Assembly (NCBI RefSeq): GCF_002863585.1
Contig: NZ_PGUY01000048.1
Span: 24,250 to 88,249 of the forward strand
Reading direction: 5' to 3'
Origin: Peribacillus deserti
Lineage (GTDB): Bacteria; Bacillota; Bacilli; Bacillales; DSM-1321
DNA: 64,000 bases
The number at the start of each line of letters is the position of its first letter. Positions within the stretch are counted from its first letter, which is position 1. Shown here in pieces: positions 7,912 to 16,938 of the stretch. Made by a program: the position numbers and the translations under genes. The notes beneath the pieces are model-generated. The model ran no database searches and was not told the origin of the DNA. It saw only the letters and a program-made list of their open reading frames with translations.

Positions 7912-9606
7912 TTAAAGTGCGGTGTCATCAACTGAATCCAGCCATGCTGAGATTTCACCTGATACGGATTCTACTGTACCTTTCTCAAAAGGGGACTGCA
8001 GGTTAGCTGTCTCTACAAGCCTTAAGAACGACTGGCTTCCGCCTTGCTTACAGAGATGCAGATAATCCTGCCATGCGTTCTCCTGGTTTTCTCTGGACCG
8101 CTTCCAGAATTGGAACGCACAGATCTGTGCTAAAGTGTAGTCGATATAATAAAATGGTGTGCCATAAATGTGGCCCTGACGCTGCCAGAAGCCGCCTTTT
8201 TCAAGGAAGTCCATTCCATCATAGTCGCGGTGCGGCAGATACTTCTTCTCCAGATTCCTCCAGGCTGTTTTTCTTTCTTCAGGAGTGGCTTCTGGATTTT
8301 CATATACAAAATGCTGGAATTCATCAACTGCAACTCCATAAGGCAAGAACAATAGTGCCTCACTTAGATGGGTATATTTATATTTTTCCGTGTCTTCTTC
8401 AAAGAACAGGTCCATCCATGGCCATGTTAAAAATTCCATGCTCATCGAATGGATTTCGCATGCCTCATACGTTGGCCATGTATATTCCGGTATTTCAAAA
8501 TCTCTGCTCATATACACCTGGAACGCGTGTCCCGCTTCGTGAGTCAGAACATCGATATCCCCAGACGTACCTGTGAAGTTGGAGAAGATAAATGGAGCAT
8601 TATAGTTTTTAATAAACGTACAATATCCACCGCCGGCTTTACCTTTTTTAGCAACTAAATCCATTAATCCATCTTCAATCATCATCTGGAAGAATTCTTT
8701 AGTTTCCTTGGAAAGTTCGCTGTACATTTTTCTTCCGTTTTCAATAATCCAGTCAGGCTCTCCCTTAGGGTTGGCATTTCCAGATTTGAATTTGAAGCTT
8801 TCATCATAGAACTTCAGCTTGTCTACACCTATTCTTTTTGCCTGGCGCTCCCTTAATTTAGTCGCGATCGGCACTATATAGTCCTTTACCTGCTGACGGA
8901 AGACCGCCACCATTTCGGCATTGTAATCCGTGCGGGCCATACGGTAATATCCCAGCTCCACGAAGTTTTTATATCCCAGAGTTTTGGCAATCTCTGTTCG
9001 TACTTTTACAAGATTATCATAAATTTCGTCCAGCTTATCCGCATGTTCAGACATGAAGCTGTTTCTTGCCTCATTGGCCTTCCTGCGCATATCTCTGTCC
9101 TCGGATTCAGCAAACGGCTGGAGCTGTACAAACGTTCTTTCTTCACCTTCAAACATAATTTTTGCTGAGGCCATAAGCTGTTTATATTCAGTGGCAAGCT
9201 TATTTTCCCTTTGCTGCAAAGTAATGATTTCAGGAGAAAACGTCTTAAGCTGAGCTTCGGCAAGATCAAACAGCTGACTGCCCCACTTTTCTTCCAGCTG
9301 ATCTCTGAATTTAGAACCTGTCAGTGCTTGATAATACTTTGAGACATATTCCTCAAGTTCAGGAGCGATCTCATCCAGAAAATCCTGCTCTGCTTTGTAA
9401 AATTCATCATTCGTGTCCACCGTATGCCTGATATAACAGATGTTTACCATTGTATCGACATTGCCACGTATTTCATTAATCTGCTCCATAATTTCATTCT
9501 GTTCGTCTGCGGACCCAGCATTTGTAAACCGGTCAATAGCAGCAGACAGCTTGTCTTTCACATCTTTGATATCAGGGCGCTTGTATTCAAATTGCTCAAA
9601 CTTCAT
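7912..9606 (-). CDS. M3 family oligoendopeptidase (PepF/YjbG type)
   Basis: A 564-aa cytosolic zinc metallopeptidase. The zinc site is visible as DVLTHEAGHAFQVYMSR (HExxH) with the third ligand Glu in a following helix (EACEIHSMSMEFLTWPW). Length is usual for the M3B clade. Such enzymes degrade oligopeptides of roughly 5-20 residues inside the cell, often products of peptide import. GAAGGAAG lies nine bases before the ATG at 9606. It has its own terminator and is monocistronic. The family call is secure. The physiological substrate is not known. Confidence 0.9.
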   Translation of the reverse strand: MKFEQFEYKRPDIKDVKDKLSAAIDRFTNAGSADEQNEIMEQINEIRGNVDTMVNICYIRHTVDTNDEFYKAEQDFLDEIAPELEEYVSKYYQALTGSKFRDQLEEKWGSQLFDLAEAQLKTFSPEIITLQQRENKLATEYKQLMASAKIMFEGEERTFVQLQPFAESEDRDMRRKANEARNSFMSEHADKLDEIYDNLVKVRTEIAKTLGYKNFVELGYYRMARTDYNAEMVAVFRQQVKDYIVPIATKLRERQAKRIGVDKLKFYDESFKFKSGNANPKGEPDWIIENGRKMYSELSKETKEFFQMMIEDGLMDLVAKKGKAGGGYCTFIKNYNAPFIFSNFTGTSGDIDVLTHEAGHAFQVYMSRDFEIPEYTWPTYEACEIHSMSMEFLTWPWMDLFFEEDTEKYKYTHLSEALLFLPYGVAVDEFQHFVYENPEATPEERKTAWRNLEKKYLPHRDYDGMDFLEKGGFWQRQGHIYGTPFYYIDYTLAQICAFQFWKRSRENQENAWQDYLHLCKQGGSQSFLRLVETANLQSPFEKGTVESVSGEISAWLDSVDDTAL

Positions 9607-9676
9607 ATAAAAACACTTCCTTCAATTTAATCCATAACTTATTCTATCATTTGCAGAATAAATCCTTTTAATTTTA

Positions 9677-10210
9677 GGCTGTTTTCGTAAACTTTGTTGT
9701 TAAAGAACAAGGGGGTTGATTGGAACGTGAGGATGCTCGCGGACCTTAGGGGCGGGCGCTGAGCCTCCTCGGCTTCGCCTGTGGGGTCTTACCTGATCGA
9801 AAGGCGGAGGACGGTGCTTTTCAAGAAAAGAGCCATCCAAAAGCTAAATGATGATCTTTTTTAATTAGAGGCAAAACGCTAAAAGAAAAGCAGACACCTG
9901 ATAAAGAAGACTTGCTGATTGGCAAGCGACAGCGAAGACAGAAGCTTAGTAGCCCTTACCACGCTCGTAACGCCACGTCCTGTGGCCCCGCCTGGCTCGC
10001 ACATCCTGTGCATCGTACGTTAGCCAAGCATAAGACGAGCTGGCTGTGGGGAGTGCCTTTCTTTCCATAGACGGATTGGCTTATGACTCGAGTGTCTCAG
10101 CTTGGAGCCGGATCGAGGAGTCTCGCACCTTACGTTCCAATCAACCTTTTTAACAATAGAATAGGTTCACAGAACTTAGTAAAAAACAACAATCTTTAAT
10201 AAAAATAGCC
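9677..10210 (-). mobile_element. MITE-like element, copy 3, enlarged (8-bp target duplication TAATTTTA)
   Basis: The ends are GGCTGTTTTCGTAAACTT and, at the right, ATCTTTAATAAAAATAGCC. Identical TAATTTTA octamers lie at 9669-9676 and 10211-10218. At 534 bp it contains the standard ends plus an inserted module (about 9800-10110) with GCATAAGACGAGC and GATTGGCTTATGACTCGAG. A nested GAAAAGAGCC end-like sequence near 9823-9832 suggests insertion of one element into another. The right-hand duplication directly abuts the stop codon of the next gene. Confidence 0.85.
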
Positions 10211-10218
10211 TAATTTTA

Positions 10219-11289
10219 TTAATCGTCCGGAGGTTTACTGAATGACTGGCTTATCTTTTGCGAAAAATCATGAGGCTCATCCACTCTAATATGAATGGAG
10301 TTGACTTTTCTTCTTAATCCAAACACGGTATATGCTGTATATTCACGGTCCAACACCAATTCAAATTGTGGCGGCTCAGGAATGAAATCCTGAACAAACG
10401 CTTCAAATATCATGTTTTTTTCCTTCTTAGAATATTTGTCGGCCGGATTAAATTTTCTGAAAGATGAAATGGCTGACACCGGTATTTCAATAAGGCCAGT
10501 CATTCCCACCTGAAAAACAACTTTTTCTTCACGGATCCAGATGGCAGAAGATCTTACAGCCTGAATGTGCGCGATCAGAAACACTACAGAAAGGGCATTA
10601 AGACCCAAAACGACCCATGCCGCAATTTCATTCCATTGATGAAGCAGGAAATGAAAGCCCGCTGTCTCCAACAGAATCGCATGGATGAGCATAATATGTA
10701 AAGCTATGAAACTCGTCTTCTTATGATAGGTAAAACCTGTGTTTTCTGCCCGATTTTTTTTCTGTGTCCACGAAAAGAAAGCATAGTGCCACATGGAAAG
10801 ATCAAAGCTGATTAAATGAACAGCCTTGCTGTCTGAATAAACTTTAGTCAGAGAGGACTTTAAAGCGATAAGAAAAGAAGGTTCCTCAGATCGTACGGCT
10901 CGCCATACTCTTCCAAACTCTGGAAATCTTATCAGGATTCTTGCCAGCAGATAGAATTCCATGCTGAAAAAAATGGCTTCTGATCCAATAACCATCCATT
11001 TAATAAAACCAAGATTCTGTCTGTATTCTGGAGGTATGACTAGCAGGGCTGAGCAATATCCCAAGAATACAAAAGCGAATAAGTACTTAATATCTGCCTT
11101 TTTCCTTAACCAGCAGAAGTAAATCAAGAGTGGAATCGTGATCATTAAGTCAAAAAATGAGCTTAACGCAGCGGGCTTTGGGACCGGCTGATAAACATCC
11201 GTCTTCCAAAGGGCGATATTAGCCACCAGTACAGCCATGATTAAAATCAAGAAGATCTTTTGTCTGCTTTTCCGTAAAGAAACCAGCAT
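10219..11289 (-). CDS. Multi-pass membrane protein of unknown function
   Basis: 356 aa. Hydrophobic segments fall near residues 12-30, 42-60, 68-85, 97-118, 195-215 and 222-245. A soluble C-terminal domain follows (about 250-356; KVVFQVGMTGLIEIPVSAISSFRKF) that resembles a membrane-attached PH-like beta fold. GGAGGTG lies eight bases before the ATG. It is followed closely by MITE copy 3, so its original terminator is gone or displaced. I do not recognise the family. Confidence 0.7.
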   Translation of the reverse strand: MLVSLRKSRQKIFLILIMAVLVANIALWKTDVYQPVPKPAALSSFFDLMITIPLLIYFCWLRKKADIKYLFAFVFLGYCSALLVIPPEYRQNLGFIKWMVIGSEAIFFSMEFYLLARILIRFPEFGRVWRAVRSEEPSFLIALKSSLTKVYSDSKAVHLISFDLSMWHYAFFSWTQKKNRAENTGFTYHKKTSFIALHIMLIHAILLETAGFHFLLHQWNEIAAWVVLGLNALSVVFLIAHIQAVRSSAIWIREEKVVFQVGMTGLIEIPVSAISSFRKFNPADKYSKKEKNMIFEAFVQDFIPEPPQFELVLDREYTAYTVFGLRRKVNSIHIRVDEPHDFSQKISQSFSKPPDD

Positions 11290-11339
11290 ATTTCACACCT
11301 CCTGCTTCCATTATATAAAAATTAGGAATATTTTCACAT

Positions 11340-11372
11340 AAAAAAAAAGCCTCATGATTCTTTCATGAGGCA
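11340..11372 (-). terminator. Terminator of mhqR
   Basis: GCCTCATG (11349-11356) pairs with CATGAGGC (11364-11371), with nine T on the minus strand immediately after. Confidence 0.9.
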
Positions 11373-11382
11373 GCTCAGCCTA

Positions 11383-11826
11383 TTATTTTTGATTGTCGGC
11401 ATGTTTTCCAAGTTTTTTCAGTAATTCGATCGCTGTTTGTTTCTCTTCAGCCGATAAAATATTCATTAACTTATCGATCCCCTGCTCGTGTTCAGGAAAG
11501 ACAGATTCAATAAAACGTTTTCCTTCTTCCGTGATTTGAGCATATGTAACACGCCGGTCCGTCTTACATGCAACGCGGACTAAATAGTTTTTTTGTTCCA
11601 ATTTATCTACCACATAAGTAATGCTTCCACTTGCAAGCAGAATTTTCCCGCCAATTTGCTGAAGCGGCTGGTCTCCTTTATGATATAGAAGCTCAAGTAC
11701 AGCGAATTCAGTCGGATTCAATCCCTGCTGTGCAATGAATTTATTAACATGATCATTTATAGCACGATGTGCCCTTGATAATACAATAAACATTTTTAGC
11801 GATTGCTGAATGCTTTCTTTACTCAC
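11383..11826 (-). CDS. mhqR: MarR-family repressor, MhqR-like
   Basis: 147 aa from a GTG at 11826, chosen because AAGGCGGTGA lies five bases upstream. A TTG at 11844 would add six residues. It has a winged helix-turn-helix of MarR type (PTEFAVLELLYHKGDQPLQQIGGKILLASGSITYVVDKLEQKNYL, wing CKTDRRVTYAQIT) flanked by dimerisation helices. In B. subtilis MhqR represses quinone- and azo-compound detoxification genes, and its operator has the core ATCTCGAATTC. The same core overlaps this gene's own transcription start, and the locus is in the mhqR position of the conserved gene order. No mhq dioxygenase gene is in the window. The divergent exporter is a plausible extra target. Confidence 0.75.
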   Translation of the reverse strand: MSKESIQQSLKMFIVLSRAHRAINDHVNKFIAQQGLNPTEFAVLELLYHKGDQPLQQIGGKILLASGSITYVVDKLEQKNYLVRVACKTDRRVTYAQITEEGKRFIESVFPEHEQGIDKLMNILSAEEKQTAIELLKKLGKHADNQK

Positions 11827-11864
11827 GCATTTCACCGCCTTCAAAAAATATAATAAATTTCGAT

Positions 11865-11881
11865 TATCTCGAATTCAAGAC
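11865..11881 (-). promoter_or_regulatory. MhqR-type operator
   Basis: The plus strand reads TATCTCGAATTCAAGAC, a near-perfect palindrome around GAATTC. It matches my memory of the B. subtilis MhqR box (ATCTCGAATTCGAGAT). It lies between the -10 element and the ribosome site of mhqR, so binding would block transcription of mhqR itself. Confidence 0.65.
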
Positions 11882-11883
11882 TT

Positions 11884-11912
11884 ATTATAAAAAACTTGTC
11901 TCTGTTTGTCAA
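11884..11912 (-). promoter_or_regulatory. Sigma-A promoter of mhqR
   Basis: On the minus strand a perfect TTGACA (complement of 11907-11912) and TATAAT (complement of 11884-11889) are separated by 17 bp. Confidence 0.85.
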
Positions 11913-12081
11913 ATGGCCATTACTTTTTAAAAATAGTTAGGTTTATTAAATATTCAAAATTCGGATATTTCGATATAATATTGATTATTGATACAGAACT
12001 ATTCATTTCGTTTATCCAGAAATACTTCCGACAATCAGGCTTTTGAGCACTTTGGCAAAGCCGCCTAAAAAGGAGACAGTT

Positions 12082-13311
12082 ATGAACACCATCGCAGCAA
12101 ATATTAAACGCCAGCCAGCCAATCAGCCGCAAACTCTTTATAAAATACTCATTATCTTGGGTCTTTGCCATTTATTAAATGATTCCCTGCAGGCTGTTGT
12201 ACCGGCTATGTTCCCTATCCTGCAAAAATCCATGTCATTAAGCTACACCCAGCTAGGAATCATAGCTTTCGCACTTAATATGGTTTCTTCCATTATGCAG
12301 CCCATTGTCGGCTGGTATACAGATAAAAAGCCTATGCCATTTGCTCTCCCTATCGGACTGACAAGCACTTTGATTGGTATCATTCTTCTTGCCTTGGTGC
12401 CAAGCTACACCCTGGTAATCCTGTCTGTTATGTTGATCGGTATCGGTTCAGCCATTTTCCATCCTGAAGGTTCGAGGGTAGCCTATATGGCTGCAGGAAC
12501 GAAAAGGGGCCTTGCTCAATCCATTTATCAGGTAGGCGGCAATACCGGACAGGCGCTGGCTCCTCTGATTACGGCTCTTGTGCTGGTGCCGCTGGGACAG
12601 ATCGGCGGTCTCTGGTTTGCTCCAGTCGCCCTTACAGCAGTATTGATGCTTGCGTATATAGCAAACTGGTATACAAGCCAGCTGTCCTTAAATCGCAAGA
12701 AGAAAATTCATAGTTCTTCAGAAACTAAACCATTGACGAAAAAAATTTGGATGGCACTTGCAATACTGCTCTTTTTAATTTTTGCCCGTTCATGGTATAT
12801 CTCTTGTATGACCAATTTTTATGCCTTTTATCTGATTGATAATTATAGTTTCAGCATAAGAGAATCCCAGATTTATATTTTTGCCTTTTTAGCTGCGGGA
12901 GCACTTGGAACATTTTTTGGCGGCCCTTTGGCTGACCGGTTCGGCAGAAGGAATGTCATCCTGGCATCCATACTCGGCAGCGCACCGCTGACCATTCTTC
13001 TTCCTTATGCTCCTGCACCATTAGCCTTTGTCATGCTCTTATTGACCGGCTTTGTCCTTATGGCAAGCTTTTCAGTAATGGTCGTATATGCACAGGAATT
13101 AGTGCCTGGTAAAGTCGGGACCATGGCAGGGCTGACCGTAGGGCTGGCGTTTGGAATGGGGGCAATGGGTTCAGTCGCACTCGGCTCCTTTGCAGATGCT
13201 GCCGGAATGCCGCTAACAATCAAATTGGTGGGAATGCTTCCCCTGCTTGGGTTATTGGGCCTTTTCCTTCCATCTGACTTGAACTGGAGGATTGGACAAA
13301 GGGAAGTATAA
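12082..13311 (+). CDS. MFS transporter of the fosmidomycin-resistance (Fsr) type
   Basis: A 409-aa, twelve-helix major facilitator protein. The start is the ATG at 12082, with AAAGGAGACAG just upstream. An upstream in-frame extension lacks a ribosome site. Diagnostic parts are LCHLLNDSLQAVVPAMFPIL in helix 1 and the segment AIFHPEGSRVAYMAAG, both characteristic of Fsr-like exporters. DRFGRRN is the loop motif between the two halves. These proteins export small toxic compounds. It is divergent from the MarR-family repressor, a classic regulator-exporter pair. A TATAAT at 11974-11979 may be its -10 element. The substrate is unknown. Confidence 0.85.
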   Translation: MNTIAANIKRQPANQPQTLYKILIILGLCHLLNDSLQAVVPAMFPILQKSMSLSYTQLGIIAFALNMVSSIMQPIVGWYTDKKPMPFALPIGLTSTLIGIILLALVPSYTLVILSVMLIGIGSAIFHPEGSRVAYMAAGTKRGLAQSIYQVGGNTGQALAPLITALVLVPLGQIGGLWFAPVALTAVLMLAYIANWYTSQLSLNRKKKIHSSSETKPLTKKIWMALAILLFLIFARSWYISCMTNFYAFYLIDNYSFSIRESQIYIFAFLAAGALGTFFGGPLADRFGRRNVILASILGSAPLTILLPYAPAPLAFVMLLLTGFVLMASFSVMVVYAQELVPGKVGTMAGLTVGLAFGMGAMGSVALGSFADAAGMPLTIKLVGMLPLLGLLGLFLPSDLNWRIGQREV

Positions 13312-13316
13312 TCTCT

Positions 13317-13352
13317 AAGGACTGACTGCTAAGGGCAGCCAGTCCTTTTTTA
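13317..13352 (+). terminator. Terminator of the MFS gene
   Basis: AAGGACTGACTGC pairs with GCAGCCAGTCCTT, followed by six T. Confidence 0.9.
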
Positions 13353-13432
13353 CATTTTTTGAAATATTCATTCTCTTTATTATCCATTCTACATATACTG
13401 AGAGTAAATTTAATCTGAAAGGAGTGAATACC

Positions 13433-13777
13433 ATGACATTATTTCCTGGGTATGGCTACAGGGAATTTTATCAAAGACCACTTCTTCCCATGGGTAAAAA
13501 AGACAAAGCATCCTGCCACAGTCTGAACGATATAACATCTACTCATTGGCTGATTGCTTTACAGGGTTTTCCCAAAGAACCTTCATCTGATTTCTACCAC
13601 TGGAATATATTAGTCTTCCCCACAAATGAAAGCGGTTCCTTTACTTATAAAAAACCATACTACGTTTCTGAATCCTTTTCCTCCTTCCACCAGGCTTATG
13701 ACTATTCGAAAAGTCTTGCGGACAGTGCAGTAAATGACATGATCACATCACGGCAGCTAACAGAAAGAATCAGCTAA
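13433..13777 (+). CDS. Hypothetical 114-aa protein
   Basis: Starts at the ATG at 13433, with GAAAGGAG nine bases upstream. The in-frame GTG at 13424 overlaps the ribosome site and is less likely. It is an aromatic-rich soluble protein (LFPGYGYREFYQRPLLP, STHWLIALQGFP, FYHWNILVFPTNESGSFTY) without signal or membrane segments. A terminator follows directly, so it is a single-gene unit. The family is not recognised. Confidence 0.65.
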   Translation: MTLFPGYGYREFYQRPLLPMGKKDKASCHSLNDITSTHWLIALQGFPKEPSSDFYHWNILVFPTNESGSFTYKKPYYVSESFSSFHQAYDYSKSLADSAVNDMITSRQLTERIS

Positions 13778-13783
13778 AAAAGC

Positions 13784-13818
13784 AGAGAAAGCAACAGGCT
13801 TCACCTTTCTCTTTTTTA
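13784..13818 (+). terminator. Terminator of the 114-aa gene
   Basis: AGAGAAAG (13784-13791) pairs with CTTTCTCT (13805-13812), followed by six T. A second hairpin with a T-run (CTCCTTTC/GAAAAGGA then ACTTTTTT) lies at about 13857-13888 with no recognised gene between. Confidence 0.7.
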
Positions 13819-14009
13819 CCAGTCTTTGTGAATAAAACTACATAATGTTTAAAGCAGCTCCTTTCTAAAAATAGAAAAGGAACTTTTTTATGTTTTGGCT
13901 GCATTTGATGGATGATCAGCCGATTGAGCTGTAGCTTTATTATGCAATGTTGCCTGTTTTTATAAACTGGCATTGAGTGTGCACAACCTACTTACAGCAT
14001 GTACCAAAA

Positions 14010-14160
14010 GCCTGCCTACATTCTCCTTTATTGCCCGCATAAACGAAAAGCTGCCCTCATTTCTCCTTTTTCGCTCGCACTAAAAATCTTGTCCTAATTT
14101 CTCCTTTTTGCCCGCAAACCGGAAAGTATTGTCCGCAACGCAATTTTGTTCGCAAACTCA
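14010..14160. repeat. Phased word array B: TTGCCCGCA every ~20 bp
   Basis: TGCCCGCA-like words (TGCCTACA, TGCCCGCA, TGCCCTCA, CGCTCGCA, TGTCCTAA, TGCCCGCA, TGTCCGCA, TGTTCGCA) start near 14013, 14032, 14052, 14071, 14090, 14109, 14130 and 14147. TTCTCCTTT blocks recur at 14021, 14061 and 14099, giving a ~40-bp super-unit. The array is intergenic, between convergent genes. Confidence 0.6.
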
Positions 14161-14236
14161 CCCTTCCCAGCTGCTGAACCATCACCTTTGTAATAAGGTT
14201 TTCAGAGCGCGCCCCTTCCCCGTAATATAACTTACA

Positions 14237-14272
14237 TATAAAAAAGCCGATCAGTCAAAGACTAATCAGCCG
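14237..14272 (-). terminator. Terminator of the fixABCX operon
   Basis: GCCGATCAGT (14246-14255) pairs with ACTAATCAGC (14261-14270). TTTTTTATATG follows on the minus strand. Confidence 0.85.
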
Positions 14273-14304
14273 TTTCGGGTAATCCACCAAATGGTTCATT
14301 GCTT

Positions 14305-14586
14305 TTATGCCAGCCTGAAGACAATTCCGTGTCCACCCTTAGGATATTCCCATTTGATATTTTGATAAGGGCATCCGATCCGGCAGCTGCCGCATTCGTG
14401 GCAGCCTTCATAACCTACTTGCATCCTTATTTCTTCCCACTTATATACTTCTGCAGGGCAAAAGAGTGTACATAATTTATCGGGGCAGTGTGTTAAGCAA
14501 ACATCATGGTCCAGTACGGTCAGATGTGATTTTTTGTCGGCCTTGAAGCGAACCAGATACTGTTTTTCTTCTATGCTGCCAGTCAT
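14305..14586 (-). CDS. fixX: FixX-like ferredoxin
   Basis: 93 aa from the ATG at 14586, two bases after the fixC stop, with GGTGA upstream. This start is preferred over the in-frame codon at 14607 inside fixC. Cysteines are arranged as CPDKLCTLFCP and CHECGSCRIGCPYQN, a ferredoxin fold with one standard CxxCxxxC(P) motif, as in FixX. The C-terminus KWEYPKGGHGIVFRL is also typical. It should pass electrons between FixC and a further carrier. It is last in a four-gene operon ending in a strong terminator. Confidence 0.9.
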   Translation of the reverse strand: MTGSIEEKQYLVRFKADKKSHLTVLDHDVCLTHCPDKLCTLFCPAEVYKWEEIRMQVGYEGCHECGSCRIGCPYQNIKWEYPKGGHGIVFRLA

Positions 14587-14588
14587 CG

Positions 14589-15884
14589 TTATTTCACCGC
14601 TTTCCACGCTTTATATACATCTTTGATGAGTTTGATGGTGCCTCGTTCAGAGGTCATCGTTTTAATGATTTGTTTTTGTTTGTCTTTTTTAGAGGTTCCG
14701 TCTACTGTGAAGAATTTGCTTGCAGCACGATTTAGCATAGGAACATAATCGCGCAGGAATTGTGGATTATTTTCAAACGTATGTGTGGCATCTTTATATT
14801 TCTTCAAATCTTTTATGATAAAACTATTGTATAGCTTATCTTTATATTCCTTTAACGTATCGAGGCTGAAGTCGCCCTTTTTCTTTGCTTCTACAATCGT
14901 TTCTGCCGCCATTTTACCGGATGCCATCGCCATATTGGAGCCTTCCCTGTGGATGGCATTAACGAGCTGTGCAGCATCGCCGACCACAAGCACCCCATTT
15001 CCTGCGACTTTTGGGACTGAATGGTATCCTCCTTCCGGAATTAAATGCGCCAGATACTCTGCTGCTTCACCTCCTTCAATCAAGGGCTTCACCATTGGAT
15101 GTGTCTTCAAATAATCCAGCAGATCATATGGTTTCATCCTGGCTTTAATCATGCTCGACAGAGTAGTTCCTACTCCAATATTGACACTCTCTTTGTTGGT
15201 ATAAATAAAAGCAGTTCCTAAATTTCCTTTCGTAGAGTCGCCAAATATCTCGATTGTGCACCCCTGGTTTTCAGAAAGATTGAACCTCTCATTGATTTTA
15301 TCTTTGGAAAGATTAATTACTTCCATGACCGTTAAGGCCACTTCATCGGGGCGGAACTCTTTATGAAATCCTAATTGCTTTCCAAGCAGCGAGTTTACAC
15401 CATCAGCGAGGACGGTTACGTCTGCATATACATCTCCGTCAGGGCGGTCCGTTCTTATTCCAACTACCTTACCATCTTCCACAATACATTCATTGGCAAC
15501 GGTTTCATTTATGAGCAGGACTCCGGCTTCTACTCCTTTGCCTGCAAACCATTGGTCGAATTTCGCCCTTAATACGGTGAAATTATTATAAGGTTCCTGC
15601 GCCCATTCCAGCCCTTTGTAACCAAACGTCACCGTCGATTCTTTATCCATCATCCAAATCCGCTGTTCGATGACCGGGCGCTCAAGGGGTGCTTCCTTCC
15701 AAAATTCCGGGATGACTTCCTCCATTTGTTTTCGGTACAGCACTCCGCCCATAACATTCTTGCTGCCGGGATATTCTCCTCTTTCAATTTGCAGGACTTT
15801 TAATCCGTTCTTTGCACAAGTATATGCGCAAGAGGTGCCTGCCGGGCCTGCACCAACCACAATTACATCAAATTTTTCAGGCAT
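14589..15884 (-). CDS. fixC: FixC: FAD-dependent electron-transfer flavoprotein:quinone oxidoreductase
   Basis: 431 aa. The N-terminal FAD dinucleotide-binding motif is DVIVVGAGPAGTSCAYTCAKNGLKVLQIERG. A second FAD segment, VLVVGDAAQLVNAIHREGSNMAM, is near residue 290. It is homologous to ETF-ubiquinone oxidoreductase but lacks that enzyme's own Fe-S domain, which FixX supplies. In the FixABCX complex it takes the low-energy branch electrons to quinone at the membrane. It overlaps fixB by 8 bp, so the two are probably translationally coupled. Confidence 0.92.
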   Translation of the reverse strand: MPEKFDVIVVGAGPAGTSCAYTCAKNGLKVLQIERGEYPGSKNVMGGVLYRKQMEEVIPEFWKEAPLERPVIEQRIWMMDKESTVTFGYKGLEWAQEPYNNFTVLRAKFDQWFAGKGVEAGVLLINETVANECIVEDGKVVGIRTDRPDGDVYADVTVLADGVNSLLGKQLGFHKEFRPDEVALTVMEVINLSKDKINERFNLSENQGCTIEIFGDSTKGNLGTAFIYTNKESVNIGVGTTLSSMIKARMKPYDLLDYLKTHPMVKPLIEGGEAAEYLAHLIPEGGYHSVPKVAGNGVLVVGDAAQLVNAIHREGSNMAMASGKMAAETIVEAKKKGDFSLDTLKEYKDKLYNSFIIKDLKKYKDATHTFENNPQFLRDYVPMLNRAASKFFTVDGTSKKDKQKQIIKTMTSERGTIKLIKDVYKAWKAVK

Positions 15885-16938
15885 GAGTCACTTCACCGCC
15901 TTTTTCATGAAAAGCCTCTTTAAACTGCTTGATTAAAATCGGAAGGACTTCAAGGGCATCCCCGACAATACCGTATGTGCTGACACCAAAAATCGGAGCG
16001 TTGGGATCTTTATTGATTGCAATTATGATTTCAGAGTTCTTCATCCCCACTAGATGCTGAATTGCGCCGGAAATACCTATGGCAAAATAAATTTTTGGAG
16101 TCACTGTTTCTCCAGTCTGGCCAATTTGATGATCATGGCTAAGCCAGCCTGCTTCCACCACATCCCTCGTACCACCTACCCCTGCCCCCAGCAGGCCTGC
16201 AAGCTCATGGATCAGCCCAAAGTTCCTTTCATCTCCCATTCCTTTGCCGCCGCAGACGATAATATGAGCATCCGCCAGACTCTTTTTTGTTACGTCTTTC
16301 ACAATTTCTAGTACCTTTGTTCTCATATCTTCTTCACGGATTTCTAACGATTCTTCAATCACTCTGCCTGTTCTGGCTGTATCCCGCTCGAGGGCTTTCA
16401 TTACTTTTGGACGGACCGTCGCCATTTGAGGACGGTGTTTCTTACATAGAATGGTTGCCATGATATTCCCGCCAAAAGCCGGCCTGCTTGCTTCAAGCAG
16501 CCTTTTTTCCACCTCTACATCAAGCATGGTCGTATCGGCGGTCAAGCCGGTACTTAAATCGGTTGCCACTGCGCTTGCTACGTCTTTTCCATTCGGAGTC
16601 GCTCCATATAAGAAGATTTCCGGTTTATATTTCTCTGCCAGCAGAATGACACCCTTCATATATGATTCAGTCCGATATTGTTTTAACACAGGACTCTCAA
16701 CTACATACACTTCGTCAGCACCATAAAAAATAATTTCCTCTGCCAGTTCCCGAACATTGTCCCCCAAGAGTATGCCTGCCAGCGGTACTTCAAGCTTATC
16801 AGCAAGCTTTCTGCCAGCGCCCAGCAATTCTAAAGAAACACCTTCTATCACACCTTCATTTTGCTCAACATACACCCATACTCCCCGGTTATCCAGCATT
16901 AAAGGTCCACGTCCTTCCTGACTTTTCCCGTTACTCAA
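15877..16938 (-). CDS. fixB: FixB: electron-transfer flavoprotein alpha subunit
   Basis: 353 aa. The N-terminal half is the ETF domain (GVWVYVEQNEGVIEGVSLELLGAGR). The C-terminal FAD-binding domain has GGTRDVVEAGWLSHDHQIGQTG, PKIYFAIGISGAIQHLVGM and INKDPNAPIFGVSTYGIVGD, all hallmark EtfA/FixB motifs. It pairs with FixA. It overlaps fixA by 4 bp and fixC by 8 bp. A short non-conserved N-terminal extension (about 15 residues) precedes the domain, so a slightly later start is possible. Confidence 0.92.
   Translation of the reverse strand: MSNGKSQEGRGPLMLDNRGVWVYVEQNEGVIEGVSLELLGAGRKLADKLEVPLAGILLGDNVRELAEEIIFYGADEVYVVESPVLKQYRTESYMKGVILLAEKYKPEIFLYGATPNGKDVASAVATDLSTGLTADTTMLDVEVEKRLLEASRPAFGGNIMATILCKKHRPQMATVRPKVMKALERDTARTGRVIEESLEIREEDMRTKVLEIVKDVTKKSLADAHIIVCGGKGMGDERNFGLIHELAGLLGAGVGGTRDVVEAGWLSHDHQIGQTGETVTPKIYFAIGISGAIQHLVGMKNSEIIIAINKDPNAPIFGVSTYGIVGDALEVLPILIKQFKEAFHEKGGEVTHA

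Noticed and set aside
8073..8576. 167-aa ORF antisense to the oligoendopeptidase
   Set aside because: Opposite-strand shadow of a well-supported gene with no ribosome site or family features.
13770..13973. Minus-strand 67-aa ORF
   Set aside because: It overlaps a terminator and hairpins, and lacks a ribosome site.
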